In this document: piece after piece, positions 1-10,700 of the stretch | Position numbering within the stretch: the stretch's first letter is position 1 | Layout: every line of letters begins with the position of its first letter | From: Quercus robur | Lineage: Eukaryota > Streptophyta > Magnoliopsida > Fagales > Fagaceae | Direction: 5' to 3' | DNA: 64,000 nucleotides | NCBI RefSeq assembly: GCF_932294415.1 | Contig: NC_065543.1 | Span: 42,058,277 to 42,122,276 of the forward strand | The notes under the pieces: model-generated | What the model was told of the DNA's origin: nothing | Seen by the model: only the letters and a program-made list of their open reading frames with translations | The model's database searches: none | Program-made: the position numbers and the translations under genes

Positions 1-147
1 CTTGAGAGAGGGGTAAGGTTGCTAGGGTTTTGAGGAGTTATAATGTTTTTATTTTGAGAGTTTGTAGAAACCGTGGCTTTATATTTCTTAACTTGAGAGA
101 GGGGTAAGGTTGCTAGGGTTTTGAGGAGTTATAATGTTTTTATTTTT
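1..147. repeat. Tandem pair of a ~57-bp unit, 90-bp period
   Basis: A segment beginning CTTGAGAGAGGGGTAAGG at base 1 recurs almost unchanged at base 91, followed by the same GTTGCTAGGGTTTTGAGG text. The DNA that follows (150-272) holds T-rich runs with two partial copies of a 'TAAATATTGTG' phrase and a short TA microsatellite at about 255-275. No coding potential is visible. It lies just left of the start of segmental duplication copy A and has no counterpart left of copy B. Confidence 0.8.
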
Positions 148-428
148 ATTTTTTATTTTTTAAATATTGTGATGACATGGAAATTTTTTTTTATTTTTTA
201 TTTTTTAAATATTGTGCTGACGTGGAAAATTGTGGTACCAGCAAAGGCTTCGGTTATATATATATATATATATATAGATTAAGTATAACGTAACTAATTT
301 GATCAATTAAAATAGTTCATTACACCAACTAATTAATAAAAATTTAAAATACATAAGCTTATACATTACTTTTTTATTATAAATAATATATTTAGAATTA
401 ATCATTATGTTTTATAGATGAAAGATAC

Positions 429-960
429 TTAGTCATTCTCATTTGTACAACTTTTTTCCATTTTTGTATTTTTTTTAAAAAAAATTAGTGAGTATAGATT
501 TCTTGTACTTGATCCCAAAACAGATTTGTTTTTTGCTTTGATGAATTCTAGCATGATTAGAGAAGCTCTGGACCATAAGTTTAAAGCTTTTGAGATTATC
601 TTTTCAACAATCAACAATTGATCTTGTAATCCCATAACATCATTGCAAGACACAATATGTCAAAGTTTGAAGTTTTCAATTTTTGCGAAGCTAATTCCGT
701 AACATCAATGAAGTGAGTTTTGGTTGGCAACTTCAAGGAATTCCAAACAGAATCTTGAAACCAAGCAGCTTGCGTAAAAAAGCAATACCACAATAGGTGA
801 GAGGTGGATTCAACCTCGTCATTACATAGAACACAAGTCTAACTAGGAGAAATATTCTAATCTAATAGATTTGTTCAAATAGTTATGTTGTTAGTACAAG
901 CTTAACAAACAAAATATAAACTTTTGAACCCCCCCCACCCCCCTCCAAAAAAAAAAAAAT
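429..960 (-). mobile_element. Decayed L1-type LINE ORF2 3' fragment (copy A)
   Basis: On the minus strand the sequence around 780-835 reads as a zinc-binding segment with the spacing C-V-L-C ... S-H-L-L-W-Y-C, preceding a tryptophan-rich stretch (QAAWFQDSVW) and a long hydrophobic-polar tail down to about 430. This resembles the zf-RVT region at the C-terminal end of plant L1 ORF2 proteins. The frame is broken by stops and no upstream reverse transcriptase domain is present, so it is a 5'-truncated, inactive remnant. The same fragment lies in copy B (28080-28560), so the insertion predates the segmental duplication. Confidence 0.6.
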
Positions 961-2895
961 CATAATCTATTACTTGTCCAAACTAGAGAGTCTTGAGGTT
1001 TTTCTAACATTAATTCAAAGGGATAGACATGATTATTAAAAAAAAAAAAAAAAAAAAAAAAATCTTAAAACAGGGAGAAAATAGAATTAATGAGAAATTA
1101 TTTCCCTCTTGGCGAATTGGAGGTTGAATCAATTAAATCAAATATTGTAGCTTCAGCAGGTAGAATCTAGGAAGTATGAATGCTTTATTAAGATGTCGTA
1201 CCTATATCATATTAGGAAAAGGTTTCTCTCCAAAACTCTTCAAACTCTGCCAATATCTTTTTATTTGATTTGAGCTTTGAAAATCTAACTGTTAGATTGT
1301 ATGTTCTTAATATATTCTCCATGCTTGTAAAATTCCAAAAAGATCAAAGATCAACAGCTATGTTATCAATCAAATATTTAAATTTTAAGTATTTGTGATT
1401 TAAAATTATGTATAGAAAATAAGTTTATTGATCGAATACTAAAAAAAATTAGATTTGAATGAAGTTTTACATGTCTATTAAGGACATAGAGAACATGAAA
1501 TCCAATGGTTAGCTTTTCAAAATTCACATCCAATAAAAAGATATCAGCAAAGTTTGTAGGGCTTCTCTTTAAACTAGTCTGGAAGGAAACATTTTCCTTC
1601 ATATTAGGTGTCATTCTAATGTCATACCTGCCGTATCATGTTATACTGCAAATGAAAATTTTAAGAATTCACTATGAGTATGATGATAGATAAATATTAT
1701 TGTATGAATTTCATCATCAACTTTTATTCTATACTTTTTTAAGATATCAATTTTTTTTTTTTTTTTGGGCACATATCTAATATCAAACTAAACAACATTT
1801 ATTTAATCATCATATTCTAAAAAATGATAAGTTCCCTTCAACGATATGTGTGTGTGTGTAATGTATCAGTATTATAACTCACTCCCCTAAAGGAAAATTA
1901 CTAGTTCCACCCTTGTGTGTCATACTCATACCTGTGTCCATGCTTCCTAGGGTAGAATAGAACGTGGGGAGAATACTTTCTGACCATGAGAAAGTGGGAG
2001 CCAATTGTCTTCCTAAATATTGATTTCAGTAACTGTTCCAATCCACCACCATCTACACCTAGAGCTAATAGATCATGTCATGTTTGAACACTTATTACCT
2101 TGATCAGTGATTGACTACCACTAGATACAAATTGAAGTTCATTTCATGTTTGGACACTTATTACCTTGATCAGTTATTTACTAACACTAGACAAAAATCA
2201 ATGTTCACCTACCACATGAGTTTCACTTATCAAAATTTGGGCCTAACCTTTAGGCCAATGTCAATGTTTGTAGTCTATTGTCAGTTAACTAAATTTGTTA
2301 TATATATTAAATACATCTAGATCTCACCATGTTACACTTGGCCTCACTATGGTCGAAATTCATGGCAACAACTCAACAATAAGGACAATGGAGTTTGAAT
2401 AGTGGAATTTTCCCACCTTCATATAATTATGTTATTATTTATTTTGTATAAGTAATTTTAATCAAAATAATAAAATTATCATACTATTATATTTTTATAA
2501 TGGCCATCATAAATGGTTTTAATTTCAAAAAACCATAGTTGTACACTCATTTATTATTACCAAAATTGGTTATTCACTATTTAATTTTTTATAAGGTTAA
2601 TTTAAAACAATATTTTGGAAAAATAATAATAAAAGGAGGTATAAAAAATAGATTTATATTACTCATATTATTAGGATTTTTTTTTAGTTTTTTATTTTTA
2701 TTGTCAGGATTTTAGACTAATTGTTACGATTGTAGTTAATTCAAAGCTCAATTTTGTTCCATATGTTTTATAGTCTCGAGAGCTAAAATTATTTGCTTTT
2801 ATCTACATTATCTATATAAAAAAGATAACTTATCTATTTCATGAATGGAAAGTGAAATTATATCATATTATATCATCACATCATATCATCACATC

Positions 2896-2929
<34 letters not shown>

Positions 2930-3279
2930 ATAAGTTGGGATTAGAAGTCGTTGTTGCGCTAAGTGGCTACACCAAATTGTAGAATTTTTAAATTGGGCTT
3001 AAAACCGTGGTCGAGCCAAGTGGCTACATGCCTACACCAAATTACATAATTTGTTTTTTATAAAACATGAACTTAATTGTTATTATCCACTTTTCCTCTT
3101 ACCCTTTAGCAATTTTTAGGATACACACAAAAACTTAATTAAAGATAAATAGATGATCCATTCACATATTTATCTTTAATTAAACTCTCATTTTTTTTAA
3201 AATTTTTTTTAAAAGCCAACTCCAATATTGTTTGTGTTGTGGAAAATCCATTCATCTTATGAATAGGAAATTAGAAGTG
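961..3279. other. Duplicated intergenic DNA, no gene seen
   Basis: AT-rich DNA shared with copy B (about 28560-30503). It contains long A and T runs (for example 1040-1062 and 1750-1766), the paired phrases 'CATGTTTGGACACTTATTACC' that repeat locally near 2080-2170, and a (TG)n microsatellite near 2906-2929 absent from copy B. Short open frames here differ between copies in a way that does not suggest protein constraint. I see no gene. Confidence 0.6.
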
Positions 3280-3284
3280 AGGCC

Positions 3285-3824
3285 TGATGAGGATAATTTT
3301 TTATCAATCAACATGGGATGCCAAACGATCCTTGCTTGGTTGTCGGCTTGTACCTATAGTCGATCCCAAGGGAGTTGTTGATCCCAAGGATCGTCGAGTT
3401 GGGTAAGATACCAATCCAACCCCATTCCCGACAGTCCAATGCCCTAGTGTTCCACATAGATTAGCGTGGGACCCACTCATATGTCCCTACATGTGGAAAT
3501 AATTTGCACACCACGACCAAGAGGATCCCCAAGATCTTGGGATTCTTCTCTCTATTAGGAAATTCCCCTATATCAAGAGATTCAGGTCAGCCCTCCGCTA
3601 CTATATAAACAGCAAACCCTAACCTTCTTGAGGTATGTGAATTCTCCCTAACTTTGGCACTCTTGAGTTCCTGGAGATTCTTCTATCACTGACTTAACCT
3701 TCGGAGGGTCTTTGGCCGGCACCCCACCAGTGCTCTCTGTTTGGTTCTTCTCTTTTGTTCTTCAAGTACACCCATTGGCGCGTGTGCGGATGATCAACTC
3801 AGTAATGATTTTTGTGCGTCATCA
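3285..3824 (+). mobile_element. Solo LTR of a gypsy-type element (540 bp)
   Basis: The segment begins TGATGAGG and ends GTCATCA, and is flanked on both sides by the 5-bp target duplication AGGCC (3280-3284 and 3825-3829). Copy B has the uninterrupted site 'GTGAGGCCAATATG' at about 30501-30514, which proves an insertion after the segmental duplication. A TATA-like CTATATAAAC lies near 3600. The stretch TTGGCCGG...CACC...GTGCTCTCT near 3712-3740 also occurs in the LTR of the element at 60640-64000, so the two belong to related families. No internal region is present, as expected after recombination between the two LTRs of a full element. Confidence 0.93.
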
Positions 3825-3829
3825 AGGCC

Positions 3830-4560
3830 AATATGTTGCAAACTGGGATCTATCCCTCCTCTTTTGTTAGTTATATATATATATATATACACCATTGTTA
3901 TTCTTGACAAATCCTCCTAGTGTTGTGTGATATTGCTATACCATTACCAGTAAAATATTTTCTTTGTAGCAATATTATGTATTGTTGTCTTTTCTTTCTT
4001 TTTCTTTTTTATTTTTAGATTTAAAAAAAGAAAAAAGAAAAAAAAAGCCGCCTACTATGATGCTTTTGGGATGGAATACTTAGTGCACAATGCACTTATT
4101 AATGGCTTTGCTCATAGGGTTTGGATGCTTTGTTGGTAATTTTGGTTTGGATATGCCAATTAAGTAAATTATCCTTGATCTCCACCTCTTATCATCATCA
4201 GACAAAACCACTTCATTTTGATGTCTTATTATTTAGATTTGCATGTCTAACTCCATTGTCATTTTTTTTTGGGTACTGTTTATTTTTTTAATTAAAAACT
4301 AAAAAAACACATTATTTAATCCACATAGATTTCCTCATTTGTATACAATCCATGTGAATGATTTTTTCAGGGGTTTGCAATGGTGGAGTTTATACCATTT
4401 AGCAAAATTTTAAACATTTTAATATATATTAACTAAGTCATTTATATATTCTAGATGTAAGCATATTTATTGTACAATGACAAATGTGAAAGTGCAATCA
4501 TTTTTAATAGTTGTTTGACACCCTATTAAGATTGTTGTGGCTTAAACATCTTCATAGTTT
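3830..4560. other. Duplicated intergenic DNA, no gene seen
   Basis: Shared with copy B (30509-32040, after removing B-specific insertions). It holds a short TA microsatellite at about 3868-3888 and an A/T homopolymer-rich stretch near 4000-4050. The phrase 'ATTATTTAAT' at 4311-4320 is the empty target site of the Tourist-like MITE found only in copy B. No gene is visible. Confidence 0.6.
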
Positions 4561-4589
4561 AAACCACTAGATAATAGTAGTAATACTAT

Positions 4590-4760
4590 GGTTTGGGGGT
4601 ATTTTTATCATTTAGTGATTGTAGGGATTTTTTTTTTTTTTGGGTTCATTTTAATCACTCCTAAGGTATTTTGGTAATTTTGAGGTCTTTTTTAGTTCTA
4701 GGGGTATTTTTGTCATTTTGAGTATTTAGGGTTATTTTGGTCATTAGGGTGTTAGTTTTC
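4590..4760 (+). repeat. Degenerate GGTATTTTGGTCATTTT minisatellite-like block (copy A)
   Basis: Several imperfect repeats of a phrase like GGTATTTTGGTCATTTTGAG occur in a row. The same block lies in copy B at about 32080-32280. The unit is the same sort of sequence that builds the inverted minisatellite arms at 46930-48420, so this may be a relic arm of the same kind of foldback element. The relation rests on visual similarity only. Confidence 0.55.
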
Positions 4761-4859
4761 TACATTGGAGTAAAAAATAAAAAATAAAAAAAAAACAAAA
4801 AGGACTAAACCAAGTAATTTTGTATTTAGAAAACACCTATAGAAGCCAAAAAAATAAAG

Positions 4860-5018
4860 GGGGCAGTTGGGAAACCACTACCAAAAAAAAAAAAGAGTAT
4901 ATTGTAGTGGTTACAAAAAAATTGCTGCTACAAAAGGCTTATAGTAGCATTTGAAAATCCACTACAATAAACAAGTGTTACAAAAAAGACCACTGTTATA
5001 ACTTATCTTTTTTGTAGT
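4860..5018 (-). mobile_element. Possible CACTA-type terminal fragment (copy A)
   Basis: The right edge, read on the minus strand, is ACTACAAAAAAGATAAG, one base short of the canonical CACTACAAAAA terminus of En/Spm elements. Inward lie several short direct and inverted copies of phrases like TTGTAGTGG and CCACTACAA, as in CACTA subterminal regions. Copy B has the same segment at about 32390-32579. Only one terminus is visible and no transposase is present. Confidence 0.4.
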
Positions 5019-5809
5019 TATCTGATTGATTCAAATGAGAGTTCATTCAAAATAACTTTTAGTATGACAGGAGGAGAAAAATGGTAAATACATTTAACCT
5101 ACTAATCATTCGAAACAACTTGCAAGCTAATATATATGTGTTTCCATAGATTAGATAGATAAAAACTTATACTTTATCCAATGCCTAAATTATATCATCT
5201 AAATATGATTTATTTGAGGAAACCAAACTAGAGCCATATTAAAAAAGGTAATTTCAAAACTACTTGCAAATATATTAGAATGGGAAGTAATATAAACTAT
5301 TACTCATTAGTCTAATATGTACATAGCTTAGTCTAATATACGTCTGATATTTTTCTTACTAGAAAATATATTAGCATTGTCATTTAAAAATAAATAAAAA
5401 GTACTCAAAAATGATTTAGGTGGAATCAAGTATAAATGCACCACTAAAAATAAATAAATTCTCAAACTTTTAATTTGATCGAATAAAGAAGTTGTAGTGC
5501 CAAAACATATATAGATTAAGTGAAACAACCTTATCATTCCACACATGCCAGGAAGCCTACAAAATTGAACAAGCCGATCTCATAGACCCACATACAAAAA
5601 ACCACAACTACAACTTTGAGCAATAATATCAATTGCTTATCAAATAAGAGAAAAGCCCAATCAAATTTTATGGCCAAACAAATGTCTATACAAGTTGTAC
5701 TCATCAAACCAACACAGCTGGAGTTAACAATCATCATCATCGTTACCCAAGGTAGAAGAATAGAACTAAAATGGAAGTAAGGCAGAACTTTGCAAAGTAG
5801 TGGTTTGCA
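5019..5809. other. Duplicated intergenic DNA, no intact gene
   Basis: Shared with copy B (32580-33530). The portion nearest 5534-5809 continues leftward from the asparaginase exon fragment and may be part of its former first intron, since its minus-strand translation is hydrophobic, low-complexity and unlike the enzyme. Copy B has about 200 extra bases at 32860-33075 relative to this stretch. Confidence 0.5.
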
Positions 5810-5896
5810 AAGTTGTTTTGCCTCTTCTTGATGGTGGGGTGGGAGATTTGGGTCCACACCAGCACTAGCATGCACCACAATAGCCCAACCACCCAT
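5810..5896 (-). pseudogene. Fragment of L-asparaginase / isoaspartyl peptidase exon 1
   Basis: The minus strand reads MGGWAIVVHASAGVDPNLPP, then HHQEEAKQL, matching the N-terminus of plant isoaspartyl peptidase/L-asparaginase (ASPGA type, an Ntn-hydrolase that releases aspartate and ammonia from asparagine or isoaspartyl dipeptides). In the family the motif after the first valine is HGGAG; here it is HASAG. After about residue 29 the similarity stops, and I see no further exon, neither the catalytic Thr-containing segment nor any downstream part. A CT-rich stretch at about 5905-5950 on the upstream side looks like an old 5' leader. Copy B lacks this whole portion (about 5820-6310 in A coordinates). 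I call it a dead gene fragment; the identification rests on about 29 residues. Confidence 0.65.
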
Positions 5897-6942
5897 ATTC
5901 TAATAAATCTAAATCTCTCTTGCTCTCTCTCTATGTGAATCTCTCTCCTTGAGGCTTTGCTTTGAAGTTGTTTTCACTGACTACGAGACACTGTATTGAC
6001 TTGGTGAATTAAATAGGCAAATGCAGACGCCAACTAATTTTAGTGTTGGATTTTAATTCTAATTTGGAATACAGCTCTATATATTTGTGCTCATCTATGA
6101 TTCTCTATGCCTACTTATTGCGGACTCCTTTTGGGTATATGTGATTTGTGAATTACTTGACATAAACTATTTTATAATAATTTGTTTAAGTTATAAGTTG
6201 TAATTATTTTCATTCATTCCCCTCATATTTTTACTTACTAATAATCATTTATCATTAATTTTTTTTTAAAAAAATTATAAAATAGAGTAATATATTGCTT
6301 TAATATTACCATGACAAATGCAACAAATTTTCCAATCTATTGTCTTCGGCTAGATATGTAATTTTGTTATTGATAAGATTGTACTTGCCAAACTACTATT
6401 TTTTATGTTATTCTCCAATTTCCAGACTTGTTATAAAAATATAATAAAATAAGAAAGAAAAAGAAAAAGATTAAAGTAACCATTGCAGAAATTCGTAGTG
6501 GAGAAGAAAATAAAAGAGAAGATAGAAAAACATGAAAGTTTATGTGGTTTGGGTTTTGTGGCCTACATCCATGGGATAAGAGGGGTACAATAGAAAAAAA
6601 ATGAATTTAAATTGCATATTGATTATCTCAAACCCACGATTTTCTATACCAATCAATCTCATGTTTCTCTTGAAATCAATGTCTTGATTTGCTCTTCAAA
6701 AACATGGAAAGTGAATTATACTTTCCAACACTCTTCCTCAAGCTGTGCACTAATCTCTAATGAAATGCAAAACTTGTAGAAATTGAATCCAAAGCTTGAT
6801 ATGTCTCCCAAATTTTCATACTTCCTTTATGTTTTTTTAGTACAAGAAATCAAAAGACAAAATTGAATCTTGGTATGAAAATTTAGGTGCTAATGGCATA
6901 TGAAAATAATGCCATTAATATATATATATATATATATATATA
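5897..6942. other. Duplicated intergenic DNA up to the gypsy insertion
   Basis: Contains the probable old leader of the asparaginase fragment (CT-rich, 5905-5950), then AT-rich DNA shared with copy B at about 33600-34315, ending in a TA microsatellite (6918-6942) that was the target of the gypsy insertion. No gene is seen. Confidence 0.55.
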
Positions 6943-7727
6943 TGTGGGGGCCGGTCAGTCACTAAAGTTGTTAAAGTCAAGTTAATTGGGCCTGTGGCCC
7001 ATCTGAGGAGGCAAACCTGCCCGAGGAGGCCCATATCAGATTAAAGGGGTAACCAAACGAAGGGAAGAGGGAATATCATGAAAAGGGAGTTCAGTATTCG
7101 TCCGAGGACAAAACCCTTCTTGGCAATACGAATCCGAGGACGATCAGGACGCCATCTGGTTACAAACATACCTCGGAGCTACGTCACCACTCAAGGTGGG
7201 ATAAGGGGCCAAAGGTGGGAGAGAGAGAAGGCAAACAAATATCTACGGTAACAGCTGCCTCCGCATTAATTGCCTCTCAACCAACTCTTTGGCCGCATTA
7301 ATGTGGAAGTGATGTCTGAACAGTGATGAAGCAGCCTTACAGCTACTAGAAAGAGGTTCTAGAAGGTGTTAGATGGGACAGAAAGAGATCCCCTGAACCC
7401 AACCTACACGTGTGTGGTGACGATGGAATAAAGAGGGCGGTATATAACAGGAAAGGAGGGCATGCAGAAGGGAGGCGGAACATAAAAAAGAAAACAAAGA
7501 GAACACTTAGGAAGAGAGCTTGAAAACCACAAAACTATATTTGATCCAAAGAAAAACAGATTATTATATCGGCTCTAATCCATCTATAAACGTGAGGTTG
7601 AATCTTTTTATTTTTAGAGAAGTTAATCTAGTTCTTGAACACCCACGCTCTACAAATTATATTGTTTGGGCCTTTTAACGTAGGAACCCAATATCATTTT
7701 GGGGCCGTTACGGATTGAGTCCTTACA
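6943..7727 (+). repeat. 5' LTR of the first Tat-type element
   Basis: Starts TGTGGGGGCC and ends CCTTACA. A TATA-like GGTATATAAC lies near 7440. The matching 3' LTR is at 17138-17917 and differs by about 2.7% plus one small length difference. Confidence 0.95.
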
Positions 7728-7748
7728 ATTGGCGCTGTCTGTGGGAAG
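7728..7748 (+). promoter_or_regulatory. Primer-binding-site region of the first Tat-type element
   Basis: Immediately after the LTR comes ATTGGCGCTGTCTGTGGGAA, the sequence usually found at this place in plant Tat-type gypsy elements. Related forms follow the LTRs of the other two elements in this window (GTTTGACGTCGTCTG on the minus strand at 59070-59084 and GTTGGCGTCGTCTGTGG at 60961). Confidence 0.8.
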
Positions 7749-7775
7749 AGCTTGTATTAACTTAAGAGACTTCCG

Positions 7776-10700
7776 GTGCAACGTTTACGATGGAGGAAGC
7801 AGGTCCACATCATTACGTGGCGGGACCGCATTAGGAGGATGCCAACCCGCACCAGGCAGAGTCAAGGGGCTCCCAGCATGGTGATCCCCATAGGAGTCCC
7901 GAACGGAGAGAAGGCCGTGAGGGGAGTGTACGCACAACTCGTACTACAAAAAGTCACTCTCGTGGGAAGAGTCATGTCTCCCACGCAAAGCATGACGGGA
8001 ATCTGTAACGTGAGATTGCCGATTTGAAGAGTGAGTTGCGTCATGCCCGGCGGGAACGCTCTCCACCTTGCTCTGAACCATCATCCGAGGAGTCGGATGG
8101 AGTTAGTTATAGGCGGAGATCAAGAACTCCGCCAAGCGAGACTTTCTCCTATGAGGAGGAGCGCGGCCATCGACGTAGGCACAGAAGTCCACCTGGTAGG
8201 GGCTTGGGTAACGATGCCATGAACAAAGCCTTGAGCCAAATTTCCAAATCACCCTTTATGAGGAATATAGACGATGCAGTTCTTCCCCGGTGATTCTATC
8301 TGCCTACGTTCTCCCTATATGATGGCCGGTCGGACCCGGTTGAACATGTAAGCTATTTTAGCTAGAAAATGGCTATCTACTCCAGGGATGAGGCTTTGAT
8401 GTGCAAGTTCTTTCCATTGAGTTTGGGTCCGGTGGCGATGAGATGGTTCAACGGCTTAAGGGCCAACTCTATTGAATCTTTCAAAACACTGACCCGGGCT
8501 TTTGGCGCTTGCTTTATTACATGCAGCAGGGTTCCTCGGCCTTTGGGATCTTTGTTGGCTATGTCTATGCGAGAGGGCGAGACTTTCAAGACTTATTCGG
8601 ATAGATACTGGGAAATGTTTAATGAGATAGAAGGAAAGAACGATGGTGTGGCCATAACCACTTTCAAAGTTGGCCTCCCAGCCGATCACGATTTAAGGAA
8701 ATCCCTGACGGGTAAACCTGTTACCAGTGTACACCAGTTGATGGACAGGATAGATAAGTATAGAAGGGTAGAGGAGGATCAACTTCAGGGAAAGGGGAAG
8801 GCCAAGGTAATCCCTCAGGAGAGGAGGGATTTTAGGTCGGACCGTTACAACAATAACCGACCCCGGAAGGACTTTGTTGGGCAGTCGGGTTCTGCGGACA
8901 CCTAGGTGGTCCATGCGATATTTCGGGAGCCAGTGCAGCAGGTTTTGGAGAAGGTAGAGAATGAACCCTTTTTCAAATGGCTGAACAAGATGGCGAGAGA
9001 GCCTAGGAAACGCAACCCGAACTTATATTGCCACTATCATCAGGACCATGGGCACACGACGGAAAATTGCAAGAATTTATGGGACCACTTGGAACAGTTG
9101 GTCCGAGAGGGGAAATTAAAGCAACTCTTGCATCACTCCAGCGGTAGGGCAAGTCAAGCAGGCTCAGAGATGCGTGGGGACGCTTCTTCAAGACTTCCCC
9201 TGGGCACGATTAACGTTATTTTTGCAGCCCCAGGGAGGACTGGATCTTGCCCCTCCAGGGTACTGTCAGTGTTCCGACCCTCGGCCGAGGAGCATTCCCA
9301 AGCATCGAAGAGAGCCAGGGTGGGTGTCCCCCTGATTCTAGGCTTTTCGGAGGAGGACATGATTGGAACCATACAGCTCCATGATGATGCATTGGTGGTC
9401 ACGCTGAGAATTGGTGGGTACGATGTCAGAAGGGTGATGGTAGACCAAGGTAGCGCTGTGGATATAATGTATCCAGACTTGTACAGGGGGCTAGGTCTGA
9501 AGCAAGAGGATTTAACAACCTACAACTCCCCTTTAGTAAGTTTTGAGGGAAGGATGGTCGCTCCCAAAGGATTGATCAGATTGCCCGTGCAAGCAGGTAC
9601 AGATGTGGTGGAGGTGGACTTTATTGTTGTAGACGTTTTCTCTCCATACACGGCTATTATGGGCAGACCTTAGCTTCATACCCTTAAAGCGGTCTCGTCT
9701 ACTTTGCATCAGAAAGTGAAGTATCCATCCGGAGGCCAAGTGTTGGAAATAGTAGGGAGCCAGGCGGCTGTTCGGCAATGCCTAGTAGCGGCTATACAGC
9801 ATCGGCCAGAAGGAGAAACCTTGGCTACGGCCGACAATGAATTATAGCAATTAAAGCCCCCAGCATTACACTTGGATGTACCAGCCGATGAGGTAAAGTG
9901 TGAAGATTTGGAGAGGGTAATTGTTGCTGGTGACCTGAAAAAATTCTTCCAGGTTGGGGCTAAGTTGCCCTTGCAAGAGAAGGAGAGGTTGCTGGAATTC
10001 CTCCGAGCAAATGTAGACGTGTTTGCATGGAATCCGTATGAAGCCCTAGGGGTGGACCCAAATTTCATTTGTCATCGACTCAATGTGAATCCCGCCGTTA
10101 TTCCCAGGAGGCAGCCTCCTCGACGACCATCGAAGGAGCACGCCGAGGCAGTTAGGAGTGAAGTGGCCAAGCTCAAACAGGCTGGGGCTATCAAGGAAGT
10201 TTTTTATTCTCAATGGTTGGCCAATACGGTGGTGGTAAAAAAGAAGACTGGAAAGTGGCGGGTGTGCGTGGACTTCACGGACCTCAATAAGGCTTGCCTA
10301 AAGGATCCATTTCCCATGCCGAAGATAGACCAGCTGGTGGATGCAACCGTGGGTCATCCTAGGATGAGTTTCTTGGATGCCTTCCAAGGATATCACCAAA
10401 TACTTCTGGCCGCGGATGATCAGGAAAAGACTGCTTTTGTCACCCCAATTGGGAACTACCATTACAAGGTGATGCCTTTCGGTTTGAAAAATGCCGGATC
10501 TACCTACCAACACATGATGACGAAAATGTTTGAACCACAACTTGGTAGAAGTATTGAGGTTTATATCAACGACATGGTTGTGAAGAGTAAAGTGGTGTCT
10601 GAGCATGTGGAAGATCTCACGAGTATCTTTGCGATACTGAGAAAACGCAAGTTACGCTTGAATGCTTCAAAATGCTCCTTTGGTGTGGGTTCTGGAAAGT

